Below, piece by piece: positions 34,652 through 43,719 of a stretch of 64,000 bases of DNA (its first letter is position 1; every line of letters begins with the position of its first letter). Below the pieces are notes generated by a model, which was not told where the DNA came from, made no database searches, and saw only the letters and a list, made by a program, of their open reading frames with translations. Source of the stretch: DASPSR01 sp035516175 (GTDB lineage Bacteria; Nitrospirota; UBA9217). The position numbers and the translations under genes are program-made. The stretch covers positions 4,692 to 68,691 of the forward strand of contig DATJAO010000008.1 of assembly GCA_035516175.1 (NCBI GenBank), given 5' to 3'.

Positions 34652-34789
34652 ATACCCCCCTCTGAATCAGCCAAACCTTTCCTCAACCGGCCTTTTTGCA
34701 AGATTGCCGTGCGCAAGACAGCCCGCAGCACCAACCATAACGGAAGAAAGAGTGTGTCAGATATAAGCCTAGCAGGGAAACGCTCATTC
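34636..34789 (-). other. Possible coding remnant between dehydrogenase and GT2 genes
   Basis: Directly after the dehydrogenase stop, the same frame stays open for about 50 codons. It has a coherent-looking basic and hydrophobic composition (words LPLWLVLRAVL and RLRKGLADSEGG) and overlaps the GT2 start. It has no usable start codon at its beginning. It may be the C-terminal remnant of a lost gene; chance is also possible. Confidence 0.25.
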
Positions 34790-34797
34790 GAAATGCT

Positions 34798-36093
34798 TTA
34801 CGCCCTGTAACAGAGTCCGTTATTTCCGCTGACCAGATTGCGCGAATCAACGATCGGAATGCCGAATGAGAGCAGATCCAGTGATCGGTATTCGTCATGC
34901 GCCGTTGCAATCAGCAACAGGTCGTAATCACCCGTAATAGGCATGGAACGGCGCCCGGCGAATCTGGCATGTTCACGCGTTTTGTGTATAACAGGAATGA
35001 AGGGATCATGGTAATCGACAATGGCACCCACCTCTTCCAGCTTTTCCATAAGTCGATACGAGGGTGATTCCCGGTCGTCGTCCACGTTGGACTTGTAGGC
35101 CAAGCCGAGGATCATGATACGAGAGCCCTTGACCGGTTTGCCTGCTTCGTTCAGAGCCATCATCACCTTGCCGATGACGTAGTCGGGCATTCCGGTATTG
35201 ATTTCACCGGCCAATTCGATAAAGCGGGTATTGAAGTCGAATTCACGCGCTTTCCATGTCAGATAGAAGGGATCGATGGGGATGCAATGACCGCCGAGCC
35301 CCGGCCCGGGATAAAAGGCCTGGAAACCGAACGGTTTCGTTTTTGCCGCTTCAATCACCTCCCAGATATCTATTCCCATCCGGTCAAAGAGGATTTTCAA
35401 CTCGTTCACTAGGGCGATATTGACGGAACGGTAGATGTTCTCAAGAAGCTTAGCAGACTCGGCCACCCTGGTTGATGAGACAGGGACGGTCCTTTGTACG
35501 ATACATTCATATAGTTGCTTTGCCGCTTCGAGACACTTCTGAGTGTAGCCTCCCACCACCTTGGGGATATTCCGGACACTGAAGTTGCCGTTGTTATTCG
35601 GGTCCTCACGCTCAGGAGAAAAGGCAAGGTAAAAATCTTCTCCTGCCTTCAACCCCGTTGTTTCCAGGATGCCTCTGACAAGCTCGTCAGTCGTTCCCGG
35701 ATAAGTCGTCGATTCCAGGATGACCATCTGATTTTTTCGCAGGGTCTTGGAAATCGCTTTTACCGTTTCCACAACATAGGTCATATCCGGTTCACGATTT
35801 TTGTTCAGAGGCGTAGGAACCGTAATGAGAATACAGTCAACATCCTTCAAAAGCTGAAAATCCGATGAAGCGATAAATCGGCCTGATAAAGCATCCTGAA
35901 ATCTCAAAAGGTCGATGTGATGGATATAGCTTTTCCCCTGATTTAACGATTCGATCTTGGCTTTATCGATATCGAAACCGGTCACGTTGAATCCGGCCTT
36001 GCAGAACTCAATGACCAGAGGAAGTCCCACGTAACCTAGACCAATAATGCCGACACGGGCCTCCCTGCGATTAATTTTTTCTATGAGGCTCAT
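34798..36093 (-). CDS. UDP-N-acetylhexosamine 6-dehydrogenase (WbpA/WecC/TviB family)
   Basis: Oxidises a UDP-HexNAc to the corresponding uronic acid in two NAD-dependent steps. The 431 residues contain the Rossmann motif GLGYVGLP at 18-25, ESTTYPGTT, the catalytic-Cys block GLGGHCIPIDPFYL, and a C-terminal UDP-binding domain with YKSNVDDDRESPS. With the WecB-type epimerase at 9671-10786 it would give UDP-ManNAcA; on its own it could give UDP-GlcNAcA. Which hexosamine it uses cannot be decided from motifs alone. Confidence 0.92.
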   Translation of the reverse strand: MSLIEKINRREARVGIIGLGYVGLPLVIEFCKAGFNVTGFDIDKAKIESLNQGKSYIHHIDLLRFQDALSGRFIASSDFQLLKDVDCILITVPTPLNKNREPDMTYVVETVKAISKTLRKNQMVILESTTYPGTTDELVRGILETTGLKAGEDFYLAFSPEREDPNNNGNFSVRNIPKVVGGYTQKCLEAAKQLYECIVQRTVPVSSTRVAESAKLLENIYRSVNIALVNELKILFDRMGIDIWEVIEAAKTKPFGFQAFYPGPGLGGHCIPIDPFYLTWKAREFDFNTRFIELAGEINTGMPDYVIGKVMMALNEAGKPVKGSRIMILGLAYKSNVDDDRESPSYRLMEKLEEVGAIVDYHDPFIPVIHKTREHARFAGRRSMPITGDYDLLLIATAHDEYRSLDLLSFGIPIVDSRNLVSGNNGLCYRA

Positions 36094-36171
36094 GTGTTTC
36101 CTCCCATGACAAATTGCTTTTCTCTGAATCTATGAACGTATTCAAGAAAAAAAAGAAGAGTGGGAAAACTA

Positions 36172-36760
36172 TCATTTCTTTATGTATTCCGGGGCAATAA
36201 ACATCCAGTCTGCCAGATCCATATCCCGGACCGCTGTCGGATTCCGTTCGTAACGGGTCGGATCATACGAGAATAACCAGGATTGCTCTGCTAAACCTTC
36301 TCGCAAATCATATGTAACCTTCTCATTGATACGAAGAACTTACTATGATGGCTGTGGCAAGGCCCAGGTCATCCATTATTCTCTTTGCTTCCAATGCTTC
36401 AATATGCTTTTTTATAATAGGCTTTGTAATAGGCGAGCTGCCGTATTTTCAAGAGTTTTTTACTGACCTTAAAATCCGGGGTGAGGCGCGTAACAGCCAG
36501 CCAGACGCCATCTCATGGAATCCACCTAAGGCCGGAACAAGCAGGTATCGAGCATGCCCTTCACTCAACAGGTCTTCAACTTCTTTTTCCCTCGTCTGAT
36601 TATCACCACTAGAAAGAAGCATGACCACATCCGATATAATAGGCCTGTCGGCGTAGACCAGGTAGCGAGGGGCATAATGAAGGAACAGCCTAACAAAAAT
36701 TATTGATGCTGAGAATATCAGTACAAGCGATTTATTCTGTTCGGCATCCCTTTTCCTGAA
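36172..36760 (-). pseudogene. Decayed YdcF-like (DUF218) gene
   Basis: Translating the minus strand in shifting frames recovers an N-terminal membrane part (RLFLHYAPRYLVYADRP), then ARYLLVPALGGFHEMASGW. After a stop and frameshift come HIEALEAKRIMDDLGLATAI and VSSSY, after another shift MRRLHMICEKV, and finally TRYERNP and a proper C-terminus. This parallels the intact DUF218 protein at 32846-33523 (EILAAKRLMDDYGL, VSSEYHMRRI). At least three disruptions are visible, so it is not functional. Confidence 0.8.
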
Positions 36761-37430
36761 TCACTCAACGGTAACGCTCTTCGCCAGATTACGCGCTGGT
36801 CCACATCGGTCCCCTTAAGGACCGCGATATGATAGGTGAGCTGCTGGAGTGGCACCGAGAGCACCAGCGGCAGAAGATCCTCGGGCACATGAGGTATCGC
36901 AATGCTCGCATCGGCCTTCCGGGTTATTTCATGGTCTCCCTCGGTGCAAATTACAATCACGCGACCGCCCCGTGGGATGACTTCCTCCATGTTGGAGACG
37001 ACCTTGTCAAAATGGCGGTCCCGTGGAGCCAGAACAACCACTGGCACATTTTCATCGATCAGTGCGGTCGGGCCGTGCTTCATCTCGCCGGCAGGATATC
37101 CCTCTGCGTGGATATAGGACAGTTCCTTCAGCTTGAGCGCTCCTTCAAGCGCAATGGGATAACTCATGCCACGGCCCAGGTAGAGGAAATCCCGGGCGTG
37201 GTAAAAACGATGTGCAAGCTTTTCCACCTTCCGGTCGAGTTTGGTAGTCTCCTCCATGATAAGCGGAAGATGCGCGAGGGCATTGACCAGCTCCGCACGA
37301 CCCTGGCCTCTTCGCCCTTGATGGTGCAGATACCAGCCGAGTCGTATGCCCGGTACTCCAGCTTTTTTAAACCCTCGAAGATGATCGGAGTGGCATCTTT
37401 GTTGCCGATATATCCTACAATTCCGCACAT
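36761..37430 (-). pseudogene. glmS: Internally deleted glmS remnant (glutamine-fructose-6-phosphate aminotransferase)
   Basis: The first roughly 45 codons are a normal GlmS start (MCGIVGYIGNKDATP, LEYRAYDSAGI). They are joined out of frame near 37290 to the C-terminal isomerase part (FLYLGRGMSYPIALEGALK, EGYPAGEMKHGPTAL, YHIAVLKGTDVDQ). About 330 codons of glutaminase and first SIS domain are missing. A one-base loss near 36785 shifts the end out of frame; the expected ending NLAKSVTVE is still readable in another frame. It begins 3 bases after galE, so it was once part of the same operon. It cannot make glucosamine-6-phosphate; a functional glmS must be elsewhere. Confidence 0.88.
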
Positions 37431-37433
37431 GGA

Positions 37434-38423
37434 TCAGGACGCCACCTTTTGCGTGATCTTCTGTTCCCATTTCCAGGCATCAGCAACGATCGACCGCAGG
37501 TCATTGTATCGGGGCCTCCATCCGAGCAGATGCCGGATATTGTCCGCCTTTGCAACAAGAACGGCCGGATCACCCGGGCGTCGCGGCGCCTCCCTGACAG
37601 GAAAATCAACTCTGGTGATGTCCTTCATGACCCGTATCACTTCCCTGACGCTGCTCCCATGGCCATAGCCCACATTCAGCACAACGGACTTGCCGCCGGA
37701 CTCAAGGTAGGATAGTGCGTCCGAATGTGCCGCTGCCAGGTCCTCTACATGGATATAGTCGCGTATCCCCGTCCCATCTGGTGTCTGATAGTCCGTACCG
37801 AAGATGGAAACCCCTTCCCTCATTCCGAGTGCTGTCTGGCAGCAGACCTTGATGAGGTGGGTTGCATCCGGTGTCCGTTGCCCCATGCGCATCAAAGGGT
37901 CCGCCCCGGCGACATTGAAATAGCGAAGCGCGACGTAGGTCATGCCATGGGCAAAGGCGGTGTCACGCAGCATCCACTCGCTCATCAGCTTGGATGTGCC
38001 ATAGGGGTTGATCGGGATCGTTGCAGTGTCCTCGGATGCAACCCCCTGTTCCGGCATTCCATATACCGCAGCCGTACTAGAAAAGATAAAATATTCTACG
38101 GCAAACCTGCTGCAGAGTGTCAACAGGTTCAACGTATTGCGCGTATTGTTGCTGTAATACTTGAGCGGTTTCGCGACTGATTCAGGCGCCACAATGGAAG
38201 CGGCAAAGTGGAGAACGGCCTGAAAGCGGTGACGTTGGAAAACCGCCTCCGCTGCCGCATCATCGGCGAGATCGCCAACGACCAGTTCCACCCCGGGCAC
38301 GACGGCATCGGCAGAACCCGTGGAAAGGTTGTCGTAGACCACTACGTCATGACCTTGCTCATGGAGCTGCCGGACAACGTGGCTGCCGATATAGCCCGCG
38401 CCGCCTGTTATTAATATCTTCAT
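37434..38423 (-). CDS. galE: UDP-glucose 4-epimerase
   Basis: Short-chain dehydrogenase-fold epimerase that interconverts UDP-Glc and UDP-Gal (or their N-acetyl forms) in the cytoplasm. The 329 residues start MKILITGGAGYIGSH, the NAD-binding glycine motif. They also carry FSSTAAVYG (active-site Ser/Thr region) and the catalytic YGTSK. The start at 38423 has AGGGAG six bases upstream and starts at the conserved first strand; the longer open frame upstream is unlikely to be translated. It is the first gene of the polysaccharide unit after the antiterminator gene. Confidence 0.95.
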   Translation of the reverse strand: MKILITGGAGYIGSHVVRQLHEQGHDVVVYDNLSTGSADAVVPGVELVVGDLADDAAAEAVFQRHRFQAVLHFAASIVAPESVAKPLKYYSNNTRNTLNLLTLCSRFAVEYFIFSSTAAVYGMPEQGVASEDTATIPINPYGTSKLMSEWMLRDTAFAHGMTYVALRYFNVAGADPLMRMGQRTPDATHLIKVCCQTALGMREGVSIFGTDYQTPDGTGIRDYIHVEDLAAAHSDALSYLESGGKSVVLNVGYGHGSSVREVIRVMKDITRVDFPVREAPRRPGDPAVLVAKADNIRHLLGWRPRYNDLRSIVADAWKWEQKITQKVAS

Positions 38424-38568
38424 CTGATTCTCCCTGACAGCTGATATGATTTTGAATGTTCGACGTTCTGCGCAGGAAATAGTGGGTGCGCCCAGTGATT
38501 CTCTCCTGGAGAGGACCGACAGCCGGGAAGCTTTTGGCAATGCTCCGCCCTCTCGGTCACAGGGCTTC

Positions 38569-38612
38569 AAAAAAAGACCGGGAAGGCAACGGGCAGATAC
38601 CCTTGTTACGCC
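38569..38612 (-). terminator. Possible attenuator hairpin with T-tract ahead of galE
   Basis: On the minus strand a stem (GGC, AAC and GGG pairing with CCC, GTT and GCC, two bulged bases) is followed nine bases later by seven T residues. It lies between the antiterminator gene and galE. The spacing is longer than in a standard intrinsic terminator, so the call is tentative. Confidence 0.35.
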
Positions 38613-38651
38613 TGCGGATTGAGAGCGGTTCCGGAGACGGTCAGTCCGCCC

Positions 38652-39155
38652 TTACGCCGCCTCGACATCATCCGCGCTCATTTTGACTGCCACACTTCTC
38701 CCGAGCAGTTCCATGCTCACGAGAAATACATGCTGATCTTGCTTCTGCTTCAACACTCCCCGAGCGCCCCGGAACACACCTTTCATCACCCGCACCGGCA
38801 TCCCTTCCTGCAGATGAGGATAGATGTCGATTCTTTCCCCGCTTCCGAGAAGGATCTTCAGGGAGTCGATCTCTTCAGGCGCCACCGGTGTAGGATGTCC
38901 GGGAGCAAGCGAGATGAACATCACCGTACCCCTTGTTTTGATCACATTCTGGAATTCATCGGGTTCCGGGGCGATGGAGACGAAAAGATACCCGGGGAAC
39001 AGAGGCACTTCCACCTGCTTCTTCCGGTCATTCCATTGATTCAGCCGGGTTACGGAAGGAAGAAAGGTCTCTATACCCTTCCGCCGAAGTTCGCCGGAAA
39101 CAACGAATTCGTGCCTCGATCTTACGTACAATGCATACCAGTTGGTCTGTGTCAT
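38652..39155 (-). CDS. NusG/RfaH-like transcription antiterminator (UpxY/LoaP type)
   Basis: 167 residues. The N-terminal NGN domain begins TNWYALYVRSRHE and has VPLFPGYLFV near 50-60, both highly typical. The C-terminal KOW domain begins near 115 (GMPVRVMKGVFRGARGVLK). Specialised NusG paralogues of this size travel with capsule and exopolysaccharide operons and let RNA polymerase read through long clusters. It sits immediately before the galE-led gene set and after the TonB-secretion unit, so it may act on the long polysaccharide transcript. Confidence 0.92.
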   Translation of the reverse strand: MTQTNWYALYVRSRHEFVVSGELRRKGIETFLPSVTRLNQWNDRKKQVEVPLFPGYLFVSIAPEPDEFQNVIKTRGTVMFISLAPGHPTPVAPEEIDSLKILLGSGERIDIYPHLQEGMPVRVMKGVFRGARGVLKQKQDQHVFLVSMELLGRSVAVKMSADDVEAA

Positions 39156-39215
39156 AGCGGATACCTTCCGTAACGGTCCGATGCTCTAGAGCGTCCGGCC
39201 CGGCTCCCGGTTGCG

Positions 39216-40229
39216 TCAGGGCCTCTTTGCGGCGCTCATCTCTTCGGTGAGAAGGACCTCCACCGATGCCTTCTCGCGCAGGGTCTTTGCGTACAGATCG
39301 GCATCCTGTTTTGCTTTTTCCTGGACCAAATGCTGACGGAGCTGTTCCTTGACGACGTCATAGGCCAGGATGGTCTCCGGCTTTCGGTCCACCATCTTGA
39401 ACAGGTGGAACCCGTAACTTGTCTCGATGATATCACTTGTTTCCCCCGCTTTCAGTTTGAAGACGGCGTTCTCGAGCTGCGCATCCAGTTGCCCCCTCCT
39501 GATATATCCCAGGTCGCCGCCGTTCTTGCTGGTCGGGCCGTCGGACTGCTCCCGTGCCAGAGCCGCAAAATCCTGGCCTTTCTTCAGGTTCTTCAGGATC
39601 TGTTCGGCCTTTCTTCGCGCTTCCTGTTTCCGGACATCATCCCATTTGGGATCGGACTGGACCAGGATATGGCTGACCCGTGCCTGCAGCGGCTGCTTGA
39701 AGAGGCCAAGGTGGCTTTCGTAATAGCTGACCATCTCGGCGTCGGTCACAGTGACCTTAGCGACGAATTGTCGATCCACATACTGCTGCAGGGAGCTGTT
39801 CCTCTCCAGTTGCGACCGCAGCGCTTCCTCGGTCATGTTTCTCCGGCTCAGCTCATTCTTAAATTCAGCCTCGGTCGGGAACTGCTGTTTGAGCACCGAG
39901 ATCTCTCTGGTGACAGCACTCTCATCAGGCTTGATCCCTGCTTTGCGGCTATCCTGGTAAAGGAGCTCCCGCCGGATCATGCTTTCCAGCACTTCCGTCC
40001 GGATTGACGTGACCTGGTTGCAGGTGAGCGGTCGTCCGGTACCCAGAAAGGTCTTCTGAATCAGGAAGACTTCCCCATCAAATTCCTTCCGCTCGATGGG
40101 AATGCCATTCACAAGGGCGACTCGATCCGCGTTCGATTCCGCCTTCTTGGCTTCTCCCCAAACGGGCGAGGTCATGGTCATTCCTATGGCAAAGAGCACT
40201 GCGATCCGAAAACTGATAATCTTGGTCAT
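39216..40229 (-). CDS. Periplasmic SurA/PpiC-type peptidyl-prolyl isomerase
   Basis: 337 residues with a signal peptide (about 1-25, ending VWG). A SurA-like helical chaperone part (about 35-165) is followed by a parvulin domain at about 180-275, with RVSHILVQ, SDGPTSKNGGDLGYIRRGQL and IIETSYGFHLFKM. It would help fold exported outer-membrane proteins. Its neighbours encode a TpsB transporter, a giant TpsA exoprotein and a porin-like protein, which are natural clients. It is 15 bases downstream of the coiled-coil gene. Members of this group also occur in exosortase exopolysaccharide loci (EpsD family). Confidence 0.88.
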   Translation of the reverse strand: MTKIISFRIAVLFAIGMTMTSPVWGEAKKAESNADRVALVNGIPIERKEFDGEVFLIQKTFLGTGRPLTCNQVTSIRTEVLESMIRRELLYQDSRKAGIKPDESAVTREISVLKQQFPTEAEFKNELSRRNMTEEALRSQLERNSSLQQYVDRQFVAKVTVTDAEMVSYYESHLGLFKQPLQARVSHILVQSDPKWDDVRKQEARRKAEQILKNLKKGQDFAALAREQSDGPTSKNGGDLGYIRRGQLDAQLENAVFKLKAGETSDIIETSYGFHLFKMVDRKPETILAYDVVKEQLRQHLVQEKAKQDADLYAKTLREKASVEVLLTEEMSAAKRP

Positions 40230-40244
40230 GTTAAGGTGCCTCCA

Positions 40245-40913
40245 TCATTTTTGAGTAATCTTCTTCTGGTCGATCTCTTCCTGGTACTGGCTTGTCAGTT
40301 GCTCAAGTTCCACCTTCCGTACCTGCGTTAACGGCTCCTTCTCGAGGAGTACCGCGCCAAGACCCTTGTCCTTGTATTTTTTGACGAGTTCCTCGGCGAT
40401 TTGGGCAAGCTCGGCATTGTTCGAGGAGCAGGTGCTGAGATCTCTAGTCGTCCTTTTCAGGTCCGCCTGAAAGGCCTGCTTCTCACTAGCAGTCTTTTTC
40501 AATTCACGGTCCAGGTCCTTGCCGTTCCTAAGCGCTTCCTGAAGCTCCTGCTTTGTTTTGGCCGTCGTTTCATCGGCTGCTTTGATCCTCATGTCCAGTT
40601 TCTGCACCTGCACGGTGAGCGTTCTTACCCGGCCGCTCAGGGTTCCTGTTTTCTTCTGCTCGTTCATCAGCGAATCCTGCAGTTTATTCGCATCATCCCG
40701 GCATTTCTGCTCGAGCGTAATGGTGGCCTCGGCCTTTTCCTCGGACATCTTCTTCTGGATAAATGCTATCTTCTTGTCCTTCTCCTTGATCTTGTCCTGG
40801 CAGATCTTTTGTTCCTTATTCACCTGCATCTGTCCGACACCCAGTCCTATGAGCAGCCCAGCCGCCATGGCGACCGCTGGAAGGATCAACTTTTGTATCG
40901 CTGATATTTTCAT
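40245..40913 (-). CDS. Membrane-anchored coiled-coil protein of unknown function
   Basis: 222 residues with one N-terminal membrane segment or uncleaved signal (about 8-27: ILPAVAMAAGLLIGLGVG). A long, highly charged coiled coil rich in Lys, Glu and Gln follows, ending with a short segment that resembles the end of small periplasmic adaptor proteins. I do not recognise a family. Between the porin-like and PPIase genes, it may be a periplasmic spacer or chaperone for the secretion unit. The start at 40913 has GGGGGA immediately upstream and gives a cleaner N-terminus than the GTG at 40940. Confidence 0.7.
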   Translation of the reverse strand: MKISAIQKLILPAVAMAAGLLIGLGVGQMQVNKEQKICQDKIKEKDKKIAFIQKKMSEEKAEATITLEQKCRDDANKLQDSLMNEQKKTGTLSGRVRTLTVQVQKLDMRIKAADETTAKTKQELQEALRNGKDLDRELKKTASEKQAFQADLKRTTRDLSTCSSNNAELAQIAEELVKKYKDKGLGAVLLEKEPLTQVRKVELEQLTSQYQEEIDQKKITQK

Positions 40914-40976
40914 GTTTCCCCCAGTGTCATTCGAGATCAACGAGATCCCCGGAACCAGGAATGTATTTTGAAAACG

Positions 40977-42647
40977 TTAGAATCGCGCGTTGACGTCCAC
41001 TTGCAACACGTCAATTGCCAGCGGCGGTCCGCTGATCTCGTTCGCAGTCAGCCATCGAGCCCTAAGCCAATAATTCTTTGCCAGACCGAGATCTGCACCC
41101 AGGATCCATCCCTTTGCATTGGTTCCGCCAAGATGAAAGTCGGGATCCGTAAATGCATCTACAACAGCGTCGGCACCCAAGCGCTTATACGAGGCATACA
41201 TTCTCCACTGCTTTTTTTCCTGGATGGTCGGATAGCCCACGGTGATCCCGAACTGCTCGCCTATGACGTCCTTCACTGTGTTAGGGTTCCCTGTCCGCTC
41301 AATGACATCGTTCAAGATGAAGCCGATATTCTTAACATAATCCCCGTTGAACACAACATGAACAGGATCCCAGAACCCGATATCGAGGATCCCAGTCAAG
41401 TTCACCTCCTCGTATTCCGGAGCCAAAGCAAGCACAGTAACGTTCGGATCAGAGCTGATATTGAAGAGCGTGTTGCCCTTTTGTTGGAACAAAGGTGCCG
41501 TCCAGTTCGTATCACCAGGGTTGGACGGAGAATTCGGAATACCCGTGATGTTCTTGTAGTCGTAGTAGGCCGCGCCGATCTTCACGGAGACGCCCTTCTT
41601 GTCCGTGCTTTCAAGGCCCGTTTGCCCTCCCAAGAGCCACTTGTTATGCGCACTGAAGTCATATTGCTGCAGGGGGAATGCTCCGGCGGTCAAAAAGGGA
41701 GCCCAGGATTCCGTCGCCGTGTTCTTCACTTTCACGACCAACCCTTCGAAGTTCAGATCTGGGGCCCATACCAGATCGGAAGACAGCCATGGATTGGGCA
41801 TGCGACCTCCGTACAGAGTGAGGGCCTTCCAAGGTTGCCACTTGATATAGGCAAGATCGAACACGACACTGCCCTTATTCATGTAATTGCCCATGGTGTT
41901 GTTTTCCGACACAGGGTTCGACGTGGTCCCCGTGGACAATCGAATGACCACTTCCACATGATCATCCACTTGTGCCTCTGCCCCAAAACGCACCCTGTAC
42001 TTGAAACGGGACGTGTTGTTCTGCGTATTCATGAGCTGAGTCGGGTTGGAAGGCGATGCCAGCAGGGCGTTGTTCGAATCAAAACGGTCAGCTTCATACC
42101 GCAGCCGGATGTCGCCGCCGAAACGGAGCCGCTTGTCCTTTTCCTTCAAGGCCCAGTTCACTTTCCAAATCTCCCGGTACAGTTCATCCATGACATCCTG
42201 TCTCACTTCCTCCTCAACCTTCTTGCGGACATCCTCAGTCACTTGAGCGGTTATCTGCTCAATTAACTCTCTCTCATGGGCCTTCTGGGCAGCGTGTGCC
42301 TCCTCAGTGTCGGTAGTCCCTGTCCGTTTGGTGCTCAGTACTGAAGACTGAACAGGCGCGGATGTGACTACCTCGGGCTGATGTGCCTCCTGAGCTGCGG
42401 CCGTCCCCTTCCCTCCGGTGTTCGGGGCCGCCGCCTGCGAGGGAGATGGTGCAGCCTTATCAGGTTTCTTCGCAGCCGTCTCCTTCGCCCGATCGACGGG
42501 TTCTGTTCGTGACTGCAGGGGCGTCATGGCAACGTCGCTCTGGGACGGCGTGCTCTCGTGCCTGATCGTCACCGGCTTGGGACGTGCGCAGCCGATAGTT
42601 ACAAGCAGCAAGAGTGCCGCAATGCCGCAGGTGATATGTTTTCCCAT
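40977..42647 (-). CDS. Putative porin lipoprotein with N-terminal coiled coil
   Basis: 556 residues. A lipoprotein-type signal ends TIGC (Cys20), then a Pro/Ala/Thr-rich linker to about 125, then a short coiled coil (about 125-165). The barrel starts with FGGDIRLRYEADRFDSNN and ends with an aromatic residue (VDVNARF), as in the putative-porin family common in Desulfobacterota. The C-terminal Phe fits insertion by the Bam complex. The start at 42647 is preferred because earlier ATG codons lack ribosome-binding sites and would lengthen the signal peptide. Confidence 0.82.
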   Translation of the reverse strand: MGKHITCGIAALLLLVTIGCARPKPVTIRHESTPSQSDVAMTPLQSRTEPVDRAKETAAKKPDKAAPSPSQAAAPNTGGKGTAAAQEAHQPEVVTSAPVQSSVLSTKRTGTTDTEEAHAAQKAHERELIEQITAQVTEDVRKKVEEEVRQDVMDELYREIWKVNWALKEKDKRLRFGGDIRLRYEADRFDSNNALLASPSNPTQLMNTQNNTSRFKYRVRFGAEAQVDDHVEVVIRLSTGTTSNPVSENNTMGNYMNKGSVVFDLAYIKWQPWKALTLYGGRMPNPWLSSDLVWAPDLNFEGLVVKVKNTATESWAPFLTAGAFPLQQYDFSAHNKWLLGGQTGLESTDKKGVSVKIGAAYYDYKNITGIPNSPSNPGDTNWTAPLFQQKGNTLFNISSDPNVTVLALAPEYEEVNLTGILDIGFWDPVHVVFNGDYVKNIGFILNDVIERTGNPNTVKDVIGEQFGITVGYPTIQEKKQWRMYASYKRLGADAVVDAFTDPDFHLGGTNAKGWILGADLGLAKNYWLRARWLTANEISGPPLAIDVLQVDVNARF

Positions 42648-42836
42648 CCCCGCCAGGAATGTTGATACCAGAAGCCGAGCAATCTCTCTCATATATGTAT
42701 TCCGGATTCCTCTCATATGATTGTGTGTGAACCGTTCATTACAATAACGGCAGTTGTTTATTTTTCTTCCGTCATTATCCGCATTGCTTCGATTCTATCC
42801 ATCTCAAGACGCTCTTCTGGTTCCCTGCCGGCTGCA

Positions 42837-43529
42837 TCAGCCCTGAGACGTGATCCTGATGTTCATCGTCCGCGGCATGCCCTCGGGCGGCGGCTCGCTG
42901 ATCCGGAGAGAACGGAGAGAATCGATAATTGCCTCATCCATTCGGGTGTTTCCTGACGAACCGATGATCCGGTAATCAATGACCTTGCCTTCCATGTCAA
43001 CGCTCACCCTGACGACGGCCTGAAGCTTGCCCTTGGGGATCCCGCCTTCCTCATCCAGGTGCTTCATGACCTTCTTCCTGAGTTCCGTCGTCACGATCTG
43101 GGTATATCCGGTGAACTTTGACAGGAGAGAGAGACTCCCGGCCCCCGATCCACCGGCAAGAAGGCTTCTGCCCCCCTTCTTCCCGACAAGGCCGAAGTTA
43201 TCGCTTCCTGCTCCGCCCTCGGCATCAACACCCAGACTGTCTCCCGCCGGCGTGTTGTCCGGGTTTTCGTTCTGGGGGGTCTGCGCCTCGTTCATTTCCG
43301 GATTGATGATTTCTTCTTTCTTCGGAATCTCTTTGACCTCCTCGGGTTCGGGAGGCTTTTCCTTGATCACCGGCGGCTTGAGCAGCGTGATAGTGGCTAT
43401 CGTGTCCTTCTTTCGCGGTTCGCCCCCGGACATGAACGTTTTGACGATATACACGCCCGCGCCAACCAGAAGGACAAACACGGCGATGAGGATCCATGAA
43501 ATCGATTGTTTTTCTTCATCGTCGGACAT
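42837..43529 (-). CDS. TonB-family energy transducer
   Basis: 230 residues in the usual TonB layout. A cytoplasmic stub and one membrane segment (about 12-30) precede a Pro/Glu/Lys-rich stretch (PPVIKEKPPEPEEVKEIPKKEE). A Gly-rich linker follows, then a TonB C-terminal domain from about 150, with LQAVVRVSVDMEGKVIDYRI and ISEPPPEGMPRTMNIRITS. It would carry proton-motive energy from ExbB/ExbD to an outer-membrane client. No TonB-dependent receptor is encoded nearby; the outer-membrane candidates are TpsB and the porin-like protein. The membrane part lacks the classical SHLS motif. Confidence 0.88.
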   Translation of the reverse strand: MSDDEEKQSISWILIAVFVLLVGAGVYIVKTFMSGGEPRKKDTIATITLLKPPVIKEKPPEPEEVKEIPKKEEIINPEMNEAQTPQNENPDNTPAGDSLGVDAEGGAGSDNFGLVGKKGGRSLLAGGSGAGSLSLLSKFTGYTQIVTTELRKKVMKHLDEEGGIPKGKLQAVVRVSVDMEGKVIDYRIIGSSGNTRMDEAIIDSLRSLRISEPPPEGMPRTMNIRITSQG

Positions 43530-43539
43530 GTTTCGTATC

Positions 43540-43700
43540 CAAATCACAAACTACAAATTAGGAAAAAGGCAAGCACCAAACTGTAAATATCAAATAAATT
43601 CCAATAGACACAGGCCAGATTTTTGGTCGTTTGGTCATTAAAATTTAGAGCTTATTTGTGATTTGGTGCTTATTACTTGGAATTTCTTTGTTATTTGCCT
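43540..43700. repeat. AT-rich intergenic inverted repeat between exbD and tonB
   Basis: The words AAGCACCAAA (from 43571), CAAATCACAAA (from 43540) and AAATTCCAA (from 43596) recur in reverse complement at 43656-43690 (TTTGTGATTTGGTGCTT, TTGGAATTT). They form a large imperfect dyad of about 150 bases inside an otherwise tight operon. Similar words are found in dispersed intergenic repeats of Desulfobacterota as I recall, but I cannot confirm copy number here. Confidence 0.6.
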
Positions 43701-43719
43701 GCTTATCTTATCTCCTGTT

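Noticed and set aside
36718..37470. A complete 250-residue SIS-domain enzyme
   Set aside because: Only the C-terminal isomerase part of GlmS is in frame. The first 60 residues of that frame are out-of-frame GlmS start, and the end is frameshifted.
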